Assembly: GCA_020629285.1 (NCBI GenBank)
Contig: JAHDDP010000009.1
Span: forward strand, 1 to 64,000
Length of the DNA stretch: 64,000 nucleotides
Reading direction: 5' to 3'
Source: Maribacter sp.
GTDB taxonomy: Bacteria; Bacteroidota; Bacteroidia; Flavobacteriales; Flavobacteriaceae
Shown here: piece after piece, positions 8,582 through 17,505 of the stretch
Layout: every line of letters begins with the position of its first letter
Position numbering within the stretch: position 1 is the stretch's first letter
Position numbers and translations under genes: made by a program
Notes under the pieces: generated by a model
What the model was told of the DNA's origin: nothing
The model's input: the letters and a program-made list of their open reading frames with translations, nothing else
The model's database searches: none

Positions 8582-9200
8582 TATGCAAAAGATATTTGTA
8601 GCAGGAATTTCAACAGAAGTAGGAAAAACTATTGCATCTGCAATTTTTACCGAAGCTTTAAAGGCGGATTATTGGAAACCGGTACAAGCCGGTGATTTGG
8701 ATAATACCGATTCCGATAAGGTGAAAAGACTAATATCTAATGATCAAACTAAATTTCACGAAAGCAGTTATAACTTAAAATTACCAATGAGTCCGCATGC
8801 AGCGGCAGAGATAGAGGGTATTAGAATTGATAGATTTCATATTAATGAGCCAGAAACAACTAATGATTTGGTTATAGAAGGTTCAGGTGGTCTTTTAGTT
8901 CCTTTAAATGAAGAAGATACGATGTTCGATATCATTATGCCAGATTACAAGGTAGTAGTGGTTTCTAGAAATTATTTGGGTAGTATTAATCATTCTCTAT
9001 TGACCATAAATTGGTTGTTGCAAAAAGGCTATGAGGTTTCGGTACTATTTAGTGGTGAGGTCAACCCACATACAGAAAATATAATTCTACATAAAACAGG
9101 AGTATCTTTAATAGGTAGAATAGATGAAGAAAAGGAATTTACCAAAGAGGTGATCAAAAAATACGCTGATAAATTTGAAGGTGTTTTAAGAACATTATAA
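8574..9200 (+). CDS. bioD: Dethiobiotin synthetase
   Basis: BioD closes the ureido ring of biotin, using ATP and CO2 to turn 7,8-diaminononanoate into dethiobiotin. The 208-residue protein has the P-loop GISTEVGKT at 11-19, the KPVQAG substrate motif near 36-41, and the conserved VIEGSGGLLVPLNE segment near 100. The start overlaps the DUF2007 gene by 8 bp. Its last 6 bp overlap the end of the convergent glycosyltransferase gene, and no separate terminator fits between them. Confidence 0.94.
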   Translation: MSNMQKIFVAGISTEVGKTIASAIFTEALKADYWKPVQAGDLDNTDSDKVKRLISNDQTKFHESSYNLKLPMSPHAAAEIEGIRIDRFHINEPETTNDLVIEGSGGLLVPLNEEDTMFDIIMPDYKVVVVSRNYLGSINHSLLTINWLLQKGYEVSVLFSGEVNPHTENIILHKTGVSLIGRIDEEKEFTKEVIKKYADKFEGVLRTL

Positions 9201-10676
9201 TCGTTGTAAAATTTCGGCATTTTCTACCGTGGCAATTACCTTATAATGTTTAGCTAAATATGCGTCTATATATTCATTTTCTTCAATTTCTTTTTTGTCG
9301 AAAATTCGCTTGCCCTTACGTATAACCACTGTTTGGGGGCGTAATTCATGCATGATATATTTAATTTCTTCAACAGAATTTTTCCTGGGGTTACCGTAAA
9401 AGGTAAATAATTCATTTCTACAAATATTACTTGGGTGTGTAGAGGCGGTTGTAGGTGGTAAAGTGTCTAAATTCCAATAGCCAATATGATACTCAAAAAA
9501 CATTATGTTTTCGGTATCTAAATTATGTTCTAAAATATACTGTGGTGCAGCAAAGCCTTCTCCATTATAAAATGTGCCCTTTTCAAATTTATTTTGCAAG
9601 ACGTTCGCATATTCCAGATAACTTTCGGCGGGTATCAATAATGCAATAAAAGCGGCATAAACCGGTAGTTTAGGTTTGTACTGTATTATTAAGTTGTAGC
9701 TAACTAACGCAACTAGAATAAGTAACATGGGGTGCAATTGAATTAGGTAATGACCGTTGATTCTTCCTCCTTTCGCAAAAGAGAATAATACCCCGATAAG
9801 GGCAACTAATAGCAGTTGTACGGTTCTATTTTTAAAATCAAGTTTTTTGCTTTTAAAGGCATAGACAAGAAAAATTCCTGTAATGACGAAAATAGGTGCC
9901 AGTTTAAAAATAGAATATCTTCTTGCTCCGGTATATTCTAATGGTGCCAATACCACAGATTTCCACCAAATATTGGTTTGTTCGGTTATATAGTATGGTA
10001 AAATAGTCGCTAAAATTACTGTGATAACACCCGTTCCAAATAGTAAAACATGAAACATAGATACGCTTGTCTTTTTGAAAATAGCCTCATATGTCAAGAA
10101 TATACCGATGAATAGAATAGGGAAAGCCATGTTCAATTTTACCATAACCGTTGCGCCCATTAATAGTCCGGCAAAGAAAATATAACCGAGAGACTTTTTA
10201 GTTTGCAAAAGATAAATGGCTGGTACAAAAAGCGCAATACAAATATGTTCTGACATTACACCTTGCAGGCTGCCAAAAAGGCTTAAAAGAACAATACAAA
10301 ATACACCAACAATAATAGAACCCTTTTTTGGGATTATGGTAGAAGCAATTTTATAGGTGTAAAAAGCGGTAATGGTAACCAATAACACACCGGCAAACCT
10401 AATGGCAACAAAGCTTTTACCAAATACAGTAATAATAGCGGCAAAGAATGCAAAGGTCAGTGGTGGCTTTAAATCCCATAGTTGTGTGTAGGGTAGAAAA
10501 CCATTTGCCCAAGATTGCCCTAATAGTATAAACGTACTTTCATCGCGATCTATGTAATCTCTAAAGAAGAAGGGAAAACGTATGAAAAAAGTGATTAAAG
10601 AAAGTATGAGAAATACAGTAGTATTTTTCATTTGGGAAAAATTTAAAAAGGCATTTTTGTTTCTTTCTAGAGGCAT
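9195..10676 (-). CDS. GT39/ArnT-like membrane glycosyltransferase
   Basis: This integral membrane protein of up to 493 residues has about ten hydrophobic segments and belongs to the polyprenyl-phosphate-sugar glycosyltransferases (dolichyl-P-mannose mannosyltransferase / ArnT clan). The first periplasmic loop carries the acidic catalytic motif RDYIDRDEST, followed by a TQLWDLKPPL motif that matches the KPP element of the clan. Sugar and acceptor cannot be told. Translation may start at the internal Met at 10631, just before the first membrane helix. It runs against the biotin genes, splitting bioD from bioA, and looks like an insertion into the cluster. Confidence 0.85.
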   Translation of the reverse strand: MPLERNKNAFLNFSQMKNTTVFLILSLITFFIRFPFFFRDYIDRDESTFILLGQSWANGFLPYTQLWDLKPPLTFAFFAAIITVFGKSFVAIRFAGVLLVTITAFYTYKIASTIIPKKGSIIVGVFCIVLLSLFGSLQGVMSEHICIALFVPAIYLLQTKKSLGYIFFAGLLMGATVMVKLNMAFPILFIGIFLTYEAIFKKTSVSMFHVLLFGTGVITVILATILPYYITEQTNIWWKSVVLAPLEYTGARRYSIFKLAPIFVITGIFLVYAFKSKKLDFKNRTVQLLLVALIGVLFSFAKGGRINGHYLIQLHPMLLILVALVSYNLIIQYKPKLPVYAAFIALLIPAESYLEYANVLQNKFEKGTFYNGEGFAAPQYILEHNLDTENIMFFEYHIGYWNLDTLPPTTASTHPSNICRNELFTFYGNPRKNSVEEIKYIMHELRPQTVVIRKGKRIFDKKEIEENEYIDAYLAKHYKVIATVENAEILQRL

Positions 10677-10739
10677 CTATTTATTGCGGTTTATTTCCCG
10701 ATCTTTGCAAGATAGATAAAATGAAGAATTATAAATTCT

Positions 10740-12014
10740 ATGAAAGTGGAAAATCTATCTAGTCGAGATAAAAAATACTTATGGCATCCATTGACCCAGC
10801 ATAAGTTGGGTAGACCACAGTTACCAATAACTAGGGCAAAGGGTGCTTTATTGTTTGATGAAGAAGGAAAAGAATATATTGACGGAATTGCATCTTGGTA
10901 TACCGTAATGTATGGTCATGCAAATGATGATATAATCTCAGCTATGAGCCAGCAAATGCAGAAGTTAGATTTTGTAATGTTTAGTGGATTAACTCACGAA
11001 CCGGCCATAGAATTATCTGAAAAATTAATGGCTATTTTGCCGGATAATCAAGCAAAGCTATTCTTCAACGATAATGGTTCTACCGCTATAGAAGCTGCGA
11101 TAAAAATGTCGCTTCAATATTTTCATAATAATGGGGAGAAAAGAGATACATTAATTGCTTTTGAAGATGGTTTTCATGGCGATACATTCGGAGCTATGAG
11201 TGCATCCGGTCTGTCATCTTACAACGGTCCGTTTGAAGATTTCCTTTTAAAAGTGGTTCGAATACCTGTTCCGCAAGAAGATACTATTGAAGAGGTAAAA
11301 AGTACGCTTTCAAAAATTTTAAATGAAAATGAATGTGCTGCATTTGTTTTTGAACCTTTAGTACAAGGAGCTGCCGGTATGAAATTTCATTCCGCAGAAG
11401 GATTGGATGCTTTAATTAGTCTATGCCAAGAACAAGAGGTGTTATGTATTGCCGATGAAATAATGACCGGTTTTGGTAAAACGGGAAAGAATTTTGCATC
11501 AGATCATTTATCGAACAAGCCCGATGTTATTTGTTTAAGTAAGGCATTAACGGCGGGTATGTTTCCATTAAGTATTACCAGTTGTTCACAGAAAATCTAT
11601 GACCGTTTTCTTAGTGATGAGGTGCATAAAGGTTTTTTTCATGCGCATACTTTTAGCGCGCATCCTTTAGGTTGTGCAGCTGCTTTGGCAGGAATTGAAC
11701 TTTTAAATTCACCGGAAATTATAGAAAGAAGAACATATATCGAAAATGCGCATAACTTATACGCGGGCAAAATTCAGAATCACGAAAGAGTAAAAGAGGT
11801 TAGGGTAATGGGTGCTATTCTTGCTATAGACCTTGAAATAGAAATGGAACGTTATGGTAGCTTGCGAGACGAACTTTATAACTTCTTTTTAGAAAGAGGG
11901 GTGTTGTTAAGACCTTTGGGCAATACTATTTATACCTTGCCTCCCTACGTAATTACAGATATTCAACTTCAGAAAATTTACTACTCTATCACTGAAGCTT
12001 TAAATACATTTTAG
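10740..12014 (+). CDS. bioA: Adenosylmethionine-8-amino-7-oxononanoate aminotransferase
   Basis: BioA uses S-adenosylmethionine as amino donor to convert 8-amino-7-oxononanoate to 7,8-diaminononanoate. It is a class III PLP aminotransferase of 424 residues. Signatures include the N-terminal LWHPLTQ motif, FFNDNGSTAIEAA near 108-120, the cofactor aspartate D239 in CIADEIMTGFG, and the Schiff-base lysine K268 in LSKALTAG. It diverges from the glycosyltransferase gene and is followed after 8 bp by the ketoacyl synthase gene, so these two form one unit. Confidence 0.95.
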   Translation: MKVENLSSRDKKYLWHPLTQHKLGRPQLPITRAKGALLFDEEGKEYIDGIASWYTVMYGHANDDIISAMSQQMQKLDFVMFSGLTHEPAIELSEKLMAILPDNQAKLFFNDNGSTAIEAAIKMSLQYFHNNGEKRDTLIAFEDGFHGDTFGAMSASGLSSYNGPFEDFLLKVVRIPVPQEDTIEEVKSTLSKILNENECAAFVFEPLVQGAAGMKFHSAEGLDALISLCQEQEVLCIADEIMTGFGKTGKNFASDHLSNKPDVICLSKALTAGMFPLSITSCSQKIYDRFLSDEVHKGFFHAHTFSAHPLGCAAALAGIELLNSPEIIERRTYIENAHNLYAGKIQNHERVKEVRVMGAILAIDLEIEMERYGSLRDELYNFFLERGVLLRPLGNTIYTLPPYVITDIQLQKIYYSITEALNTF

Positions 12015-12022
12015 ATTAAATT

Positions 12023-13216
12023 TTGAAAGAAAAAATATCCATAACAGCTATAGCCTCAATGTCACCTTTAGGTAGTACGTTAAAAGAAGCTTGGCAATCA
12101 TATAAGAACAAAGAGCATTACTTTTCTTTGTCAGAAATAAATGGTTCTGAAACTTGGGCGGCACCTTTATCTACATCTGCAAGATTACTAGTAGAAGAAC
12201 TAAGGCAGTCTGATAGTAAATACAAAAAATTAGATGACAGTGTGCTATTCGCAATGGTAGCTTCAAGAATGGCAGTGAAGCAATCAGGTTGGGGAAACAG
12301 CACCGATTTTGGTATTAATATGGGCTCTTCTAGAGGGGCTACAAAATTGTTTGAAGAATATCATGCTGAATTTTTGAAAACCGGTATTTCATCAACATTA
12401 AGTTCACCTACTACTACGCTTGGTAATATATCATCATGGGTATCTCATGATTTAGGAGCAACCGGACCAGAAATATCACATTCCATTACCTGTTCCACAG
12501 GCTTACATTCGGTATTGAATGGGGTAGCGTGGCTAAATAGCGGAATGGCAAATAAGTTTTTGGTAGGTGCCAGTGAAGCTCCGTTGACCAATTTCACTAT
12601 TGCCCAAATGAAGGCATTAAAGATTTATGCCAAAGCACCTGAGTCGAATACAGATTCAGTAGTTGAGCGTAGCCGAAGTTTTCCGTGCCAAGCATTGAAC
12701 ATGCAAAAACAATATAATACCATGATTTTGGGCGAAGCAGCTTCTGTGGCTTGTTTAGAAACGGGTGTGGTAGAAAATGCACTAGCAGTTATTGAAGGCG
12801 TAGGGTTTGCTACCGAAATTTTAAAACATAATACTTCCATTTCCGCGAACGCCGTATGCTTTCAAAAATCCATGAAAATGGCTTTGGGTAATTTAGATGT
12901 TGCCGAGGTAGATGCTATTGTAATGCATGCCCCAGGTACTATAAAAGGAGATTCTTCAGAATTTAATGCCATTAAAGAAGTGTTTTGTGAGCATGTGCCC
13001 CAATTGACTACTAATAAGTGGAAAATAGGTCATACGTTCGCAACATCAGGAATGCTAAATCTAGAACTGGCGATTTTAATGTTGCAGCATAATAAGATGA
13101 TTTCAGTACCTTTTGTAGCATCGGAATCAAAGAATAGAAATCTTAAAAAAATACTGATAAATGCTGTAGGTTTTGGTGGCAATGCAGTAAGTATTTTGAT
13201 AAGTAAAAATGAATAA
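12023..13216 (+). CDS. FabF/FabB-type beta-ketoacyl synthase in the biotin cluster
   Basis: This 397-residue protein has the thiolase/KAS fold and a complete KAS I/II triad: C157 in SITCSTGLHS, H302 in MHAPGT (replacing the usual HGTGT) and H337 in KWKIGHTFATSG. It should perform a decarboxylative Claisen condensation on acyl chains. The TTG start at 12023 is chosen because it lies 8 bp after the bioA stop and gives the usual N-terminal strand. Lying between bioA and bioB, it may help make the pimeloyl chain; this is inference. The divergence from housekeeping FabF, for instance in the His motif, argues for a specialised substrate. Confidence 0.82.
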   Translation: MKEKISITAIASMSPLGSTLKEAWQSYKNKEHYFSLSEINGSETWAAPLSTSARLLVEELRQSDSKYKKLDDSVLFAMVASRMAVKQSGWGNSTDFGINMGSSRGATKLFEEYHAEFLKTGISSTLSSPTTTLGNISSWVSHDLGATGPEISHSITCSTGLHSVLNGVAWLNSGMANKFLVGASEAPLTNFTIAQMKALKIYAKAPESNTDSVVERSRSFPCQALNMQKQYNTMILGEAASVACLETGVVENALAVIEGVGFATEILKHNTSISANAVCFQKSMKMALGNLDVAEVDAIVMHAPGTIKGDSSEFNAIKEVFCEHVPQLTTNKWKIGHTFATSGMLNLELAILMLQHNKMISVPFVASESKNRNLKKILINAVGFGGNAVSILISKNE

Positions 13217-13285
13217 TCAACTTTAGATAACGGGGTAAGTCATTATTTTAAAAACATCCAATTATTTTTTCAATATAAATTCCGT

Positions 13286-13293
13286 TATTTTTG
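13286..13293 (+). promoter_or_regulatory. bioB promoter -7 element (TATTTTTG)
   Basis: TATTTTTG matches TAnnTTTG, 25 bp before the bioB start, and gives bioB its own promoter inside the biotin region. The -33 region is T-rich without a clear TTG at the usual spacing. Confidence 0.5.
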
Positions 13294-13318
13294 AACTCTG
13301 GTAACAACCTAAGATTAT

Positions 13319-14413
13319 ATGAGCGAAGCAAGACATAATTGGTCAAAAGAAGAAATCCTAGAAATATACAACAAGCCTTTAATGGAGCTACTTTATGAAG
13401 CAGCGACCGTACACAGGAAAAATCATGATCCCAACACGGTACAAGTTTCTACATTGCTTTCTATTAAAACAGGTGGTTGTCCAGAAGATTGTGGCTATTG
13501 TCCGCAAGCAGCACGTTACCATACTGATATTGAAGGTAACGATCTTATGGCCGTTTCTCAGGTAAAAGCTCAGGCCCTAAGGGCAAAGGCGTCAGGTAGT
13601 TCTCGTGTATGTATGGGTGCTGCTTGGAGAAACGTAAAAGACGGTCCTGAGTTTGATCAGGTATTAGAAATGGTACGTACCATTAACAAGCTTGATATGG
13701 AGGTTTGCTGTACGTTAGGTATGATTACAGAGAATCAAGCAAAACGTTTAGCAGAGGCAGGTTTATACGCTTACAACCACAATTTAGATACTTCAGAAGA
13801 TTATTATAAAGATGTTATTTCTACACGTGCCTTTGAGGATCGTTTAGATACTATTGAAAATGTTCGTAAAAGTAATGTAACCGTTTGTAGCGGTGGTATT
13901 ATTGGTATGGGTGAAGCATTGGAAGATAGAGCAGGTATGTTAGTTGCTTTGACATCATTGAATCCGCAACCGGAATCTGTGCCAATTAATGCATTGGTTG
14001 CCGTAGAAGGTACACCTATGGAAGATATAGAGCCAGTTTCTATATGGGATATGATTCGTATGGTCGCTACTACAAGAATAGTAATGCCAGAGACGCAGGT
14101 ACGTTTATCTGCAGGTCGTACGGAAATGAGTAGGGAAGGGCAGGCAATGTGTTTCTTTGCAGGTGCGAATTCAATCTTTGCTGGCGATAAATTATTGACC
14201 ACTCCCAATCCTGATGTAAATGAGGATATGGCGATGTTCAAGATGTTAGGTCTAAATCCGCAAAAGCCGTTTACAAAGGTATCACAGCCTAAAACTGTAG
14301 AAGCAGAAGATTCTCAGATTGAATCTTTGGGTGAAAAACCAAAGTGGTCTAGACCTGGTCATTCTATTGAGCGTAATGAAAATGCAAAGCAGAAGGCTAA
14401 AATTGTTGAGTAA
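13319..14413 (+). CDS. bioB: Biotin synthase
   Basis: BioB is a radical SAM enzyme that inserts sulfur into dethiobiotin, the last step of biotin synthesis. The 364-residue protein carries the cluster motif CPEDCGYC with C54, C58 and C61 binding the [4Fe-4S] cluster; further conserved Cys for the auxiliary [2Fe-2S] cluster are in SSRVCMGAAW and EVCCTLGM, and the Arg ligand in QVRLSAGR. The C-terminus has a polar tail of about 40 residues beyond the barrel. It lies about 100 bp after the ketoacyl synthase, with its own -7 element. Confidence 0.96.
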   Translation: MSEARHNWSKEEILEIYNKPLMELLYEAATVHRKNHDPNTVQVSTLLSIKTGGCPEDCGYCPQAARYHTDIEGNDLMAVSQVKAQALRAKASGSSRVCMGAAWRNVKDGPEFDQVLEMVRTINKLDMEVCCTLGMITENQAKRLAEAGLYAYNHNLDTSEDYYKDVISTRAFEDRLDTIENVRKSNVTVCSGGIIGMGEALEDRAGMLVALTSLNPQPESVPINALVAVEGTPMEDIEPVSIWDMIRMVATTRIVMPETQVRLSAGRTEMSREGQAMCFFAGANSIFAGDKLLTTPNPDVNEDMAMFKMLGLNPQKPFTKVSQPKTVEAEDSQIESLGEKPKWSRPGHSIERNENAKQKAKIVE

Positions 14414-14458
14414 TACTACATTATTACATTTTTAAGAAATTATTTTCTTAACGTTAAT

Positions 14459-14466
14459 TACCTTTG
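14459..14466 (+). promoter_or_regulatory. Promoter -7 element (TACCTTTG) of the cupin-like gene
   Basis: TACCTTTG matches TAnnTTTG 24 bp before the TTG start at 14491. A 20-bp inverted repeat (arms TTAAGAAA at 14432-14439 and TTTCTTAA at 14444-14451) sits just upstream, where the -33 region should be. It could be a regulator site or a weak bioB terminator without a T-run. Confidence 0.5.
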
Positions 14467-14490
14467 TTTTCCCTAAAAAACCAAGTGTAA

Positions 14491-15351
14491 TTGAAGTTAA
14501 CAGATATTCCAAGGGTAAAGCATATTACCAAGGAGAACTTTATTAAAGATTACTTTAAACCTCAAAAGCCTGTTGTATTGGAACAGGCTATTGAAGATTG
14601 GCCTGCTTTTAAAAAGTGGAATCTAGATTATGTTAAGGAAATAGCTGGTGATATCACGGTGCCTTTATATGATGATAGACCTGTACAGCATAAAGATGGT
14701 TTCAATGAGCCACATGCCAAAATGAAAATGTCGGCATATGTGGATTTATTGAAAAAAGAGCCTACCAAGTATAGAATATTTCTTTGGAATATTTTAAAGG
14801 AAGTACCAGCACTGCAAAAGGATTATAAGTTTCCTGATTTCGGATTAAGGCTTTTAAAAGGGGTGCCTATGATGTTTTTTGGGGGACGTGACTCCTACAC
14901 TTTCATGCATTACGATATAGATTTGGCGAACATATTTCACTTTCATTTCGATGGAGAAAAAGAGGTAGTGCTGTTTCCGCAGTCAGAAACGAAAAATCTA
15001 TATAAGGTACCACATTCGTTAATTACCCATGAGAGCATAGATTTCTCAAATCCTGATTATGACAAGTGGCCGGCATTAAAAAATGCAAACGGATTTAAAA
15101 CAACCCTCTCTCATGGAGAAGTTTTATATATGCCAGAAGGTTATTGGCATTATATGAAATACAATACTCCGGGCTTCTCAATGAGTTTACGTGCATTTGC
15201 GCGTAATCCCAAAAATTTGGCGAAAGCATCGTATAATATTCTTATAATGCGTTATTATGATGTGCTTATGCGAAAGCTAAAAGGGCAAGATTGGATAGAT
15301 TGGAAAAATAAAAAGGCTATTTCTAGAACAAATAGTACGTTAAAAGCTTAA
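14491..15351 (+). CDS. Cupin-like / JmjC-type 2-oxoglutarate oxygenase
   Basis: This 286-residue protein resembles the FIH/JmjC cupin_8 family of Fe(II)- and 2-oxoglutarate-dependent oxygenases. The iron facial triad is visible as H140 and D142 in FMHYDID and H220 in GYWHYM, at the right spacing on a double-stranded beta-helix. The N-terminal PRVKHITKENFIKDYF segment is typical. Such enzymes hydroxylate proteins or small molecules; the substrate is not known. A TTG start is used because no ATG precedes the conserved N-terminus and a TAnnTTTG box lies 24 bp upstream. Its 3' end overlaps convergent recX by 4 bp. Confidence 0.85.
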   Translation: MKLTDIPRVKHITKENFIKDYFKPQKPVVLEQAIEDWPAFKKWNLDYVKEIAGDITVPLYDDRPVQHKDGFNEPHAKMKMSAYVDLLKKEPTKYRIFLWNILKEVPALQKDYKFPDFGLRLLKGVPMMFFGGRDSYTFMHYDIDLANIFHFHFDGEKEVVLFPQSETKNLYKVPHSLITHESIDFSNPDYDKWPALKNANGFKTTLSHGEVLYMPEGYWHYMKYNTPGFSMSLRAFARNPKNLAKASYNILIMRYYDVLMRKLKGQDWIDWKNKKAISRTNSTLKA

Positions 15352-15845
15352 GGAATCAATTCCTTTAATTTCTCATAAACCAAGTGGCTTTCCCAGCCTC
15401 TGTATAATAAATAATCGGCTAGTTTTTTTCTACGCTTTTGAATGTTGGTTTCGGTAATCTGCTGTAATCTTTTATGGGCTAAATCATCTAAAGTAGTTAG
15501 GTATGCTTCAGGTTCAATTTCTTTTAAGGCAGTAGTAATATTGTATTTAGAAATATTTCTGAATTTCAATTCTCTAACAATTCTATTTTTTCCCCATTTT
15601 TTAATGTTGAATTTGCCACGAGCAAAGCTCTTTGCAAAACGCTCTTCATTTAAGAACCGGTCTTCAATAAGTTGAGCAATAATGGTATCAATAGCTAATG
15701 GGATCATGCCCATGTCTTTCAATTTTGAAACTACTTCTTTATGGCAGCGGTCTTGATAGGCGCAGTAGCTTTCTATTTTTTTAGTAGCTTCTTGAACAGT
15801 GTATGACTTTGCATGGTTCATCAATGCCAAAGTTATTATTCTCAA
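15348..15845 (-). CDS. recX: Regulatory protein RecX
   Basis: RecX binds RecA filaments and limits recombinase activity. The protein of up to 165 residues shows the three-helix repeats of the family, with the conserved EDRFLNEERFAKSFARGK segment near 80-100 and KKWGKNRIVRELKFRNIS after it. Start at the internal Met at 15821 (MNHAKSYTVQEA) is equally likely. It lies 10 bp after a DUF1272 gene, at the end of a reverse-strand run that begins with the PNPOx-like gene. Confidence 0.9.
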   Translation of the reverse strand: MRIITLALMNHAKSYTVQEATKKIESYCAYQDRCHKEVVSKLKDMGMIPLAIDTIIAQLIEDRFLNEERFAKSFARGKFNIKKWGKNRIVRELKFRNISKYNITTALKEIEPEAYLTTLDDLAHKRLQQITETNIQKRRKKLADYLLYRGWESHLVYEKLKELIP

Positions 15846-15855
15846 AGAATATAGC

Positions 15856-16137
15856 CTATCTTTTTCTCGGATGAATAGTGCAATATTTTTTTAGGTAAGT
15901 ATTGTCAATGACTGGGTTAAATATTTTATTCTTTCTTGCAGGATGCTTTTTTAACTGTTCTGTTGGTCTGGTAGGCCTTTTTTCAAAACCGCCACCACAA
16001 TTGGGGCATACGTTCATTAAAACTTCAGTAACACAACCTTCACAAAAAGTACATTCGAAAGAACAGATCATTGCTTTATCGCTGTCATTCTGTAATTCGG
16101 TATCGCAGTTTTCACAGTTCAATCTTATTTCTAACAT
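15856..16137 (-). CDS. DUF1272 zinc-binding protein
   Basis: This 93-residue protein has the DUF1272 signature: CENCDTEL, then CSFECTFCEGCV and CPNCGG, a compact set of cysteines expected to bind two zinc ions. The tail is basic (KKHPARKNK). The family function is unknown. It starts 4 bp after the end of the LysE exporter gene, so the two are co-transcribed, an association also common elsewhere for DUF1272. Confidence 0.88.
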   Translation of the reverse strand: MLEIRLNCENCDTELQNDSDKAMICSFECTFCEGCVTEVLMNVCPNCGGGFEKRPTRPTEQLKKHPARKNKIFNPVIDNTYLKKYCTIHPRKR

Positions 16138-16141
16138 TTTC

Positions 16142-16774
16142 TTATTTTGCTTTTGTCAATGCCATTTTCAATGCAAGACCAGTTAATACTGAAGCCATAA
16201 ACCATTTCTGTATTCTTTGCCAAATGGGCTGGTTAGAGAACCAACTTGCCATCTTAACAGCAGAAATCACAATTAAAAAATTAATTAAAAAACTGATGAA
16301 TATTTGTATGATTCCAAGTTGAAAACTCTGATCTAATATAGAACCATATTCCGGTTTTATGAATTGTGGAAAAAAGGAAAGATAAAATACTGCCATTTTC
16401 GGATTTAAAATATTGGTCAAAAGTCCGGTTCGAAATAGCTTAAGCGACGTGTCAGATATCAAATTTTGATCAACATCAAAAAATTTATTTTTAGATTTTA
16501 TAGAATTATATGCTAAGTATAATAAGTACCCGACCCCAAGAATTTTAACGATTACGAAAGCAAATGGTATTGCAAAAAATATAGCGGTTAGACCAAAAGA
16601 TACCATAAGTATGTGAAATAAAAATCCGCTCATTACGCCCAAAAGGGATATGATTCCAGCTCTTTTTCCTTGCGACAATGACCTAGAGATTAAATAAATC
16701 ATATTTGGTCCTGGTGAAAGCACCATTATCAAAGCCGCTAATCCGAATAATAATAAATCGTCAATAGGAATCAT
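16142..16774 (-). CDS. LysE/RhtB family amino-acid exporter
   Basis: This 210-residue inner-membrane protein has six hydrophobic segments and the family signature in its first loop, MVLSPGPNMIYLISRSLSQG. RhtB-type proteins export amino acids such as homoserine, threonine or leucine; the substrate here is not determined. It follows the PNPOx-like gene by 46 bp, and a MocR regulator diverges from that unit, a common arrangement in which MocR controls a LysE or EamA exporter. Confidence 0.9.
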   Translation of the reverse strand: MIPIDDLLLFGLAALIMVLSPGPNMIYLISRSLSQGKRAGIISLLGVMSGFLFHILMVSFGLTAIFFAIPFAFVIVKILGVGYLLYLAYNSIKSKNKFFDVDQNLISDTSLKLFRTGLLTNILNPKMAVFYLSFFPQFIKPEYGSILDQSFQLGIIQIFISFLINFLIVISAVKMASWFSNQPIWQRIQKWFMASVLTGLALKMALTKAK

Positions 16775-16820
16775 AGTTCTATTTTATATGATGTACTTTT
16801 TAAAGGTCAAAAGCACGGGG

Positions 16821-17492
16821 TTATTGTTTGAGATTTTCATAATAGGTCAGTACGTGTTCTGGAACAGCAATATCCTTTGGTAATAAATCGTCACTAATAG
16901 GAAATTCTGCAACTTGTTTTAAAGGGAGCAAACCGGCCCAAATAGGTAGCTTTAAATCTGCATTTTCGTCTTTAACCCCTACATCCCTTATTTTTGCAGA
17001 GGCAGTGGTTATGGTCATTTCGACCACTAGCGTGCCATCGAGCTCTTTTTTGTGTATAGGTCTTATTCCATCCCATCTACCGGGCATCATATGATCAACA
17101 ACACATTTTAAGGCTTTTTCTTTCGAAACAAGATTCGTTGTTTTTTGTACGGTTCCGAACAATGTTGTCGATCTATAATTTACAGAGTGATGTAATCCAG
17201 AGCGTGCCAAGACCAGTGCATCTAAATGCATTACGGTCATACTTATTTCTTTATTTTCCAATAAAGCCAGTAACATTCTGTTTTTATGAGAGCCATGCAG
17301 GTAAATTTTATTACCATCTCTACCGTAGGCCATGGGCAGGCATATTGCTTTATTTTCATAAATATAACTTACATAGCCAACGAAGCCTGCATCAAGAATA
17401 GTATTGATTTTTTCTACATCGTACGTAGCTCTATTAGCTCCTCTTTTTACCTTGTTAATTTCGTTGATGGCGTAATCTTTCATGTAAAACAT
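16821..17492 (-). CDS. Pyridoxamine 5'-phosphate oxidase-like flavoprotein
   Basis: The 223-residue protein has the FMN-binding split-barrel fold of the PNPOx-like superfamily (subfamily close to nitroimidazole-resistance-type proteins): GFVGYVSYIYENKAICLPMA forms the first strands and LHGSHKNRM the FMN phosphate loop. These proteins are often flavin- or haem-binding reductases; true pyridoxamine oxidase activity is not implied. It is divergent from the PLP-binding MocR regulator with a 77-bp gap and heads a unit with the LysE exporter and DUF1272. Confidence 0.85.
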   Translation of the reverse strand: MFYMKDYAINEINKVKRGANRATYDVEKINTILDAGFVGYVSYIYENKAICLPMAYGRDGNKIYLHGSHKNRMLLALLENKEISMTVMHLDALVLARSGLHHSVNYRSTTLFGTVQKTTNLVSKEKALKCVVDHMMPGRWDGIRPIHKKELDGTLVVEMTITTASAKIRDVGVKDENADLKLPIWAGLLPLKQVAEFPISDDLLPKDIAVPEHVLTYYENLKQ

Positions 17493-17505
17493 TTTTAAGA
17501 CAGTT

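Noticed and set aside
13804-14241. 145-codon open frame antisense to bioB
   Set aside because: It lies wholly within the conserved bioB gene and has a low-complexity Ile/Ser-rich translation typical of a shadow frame.
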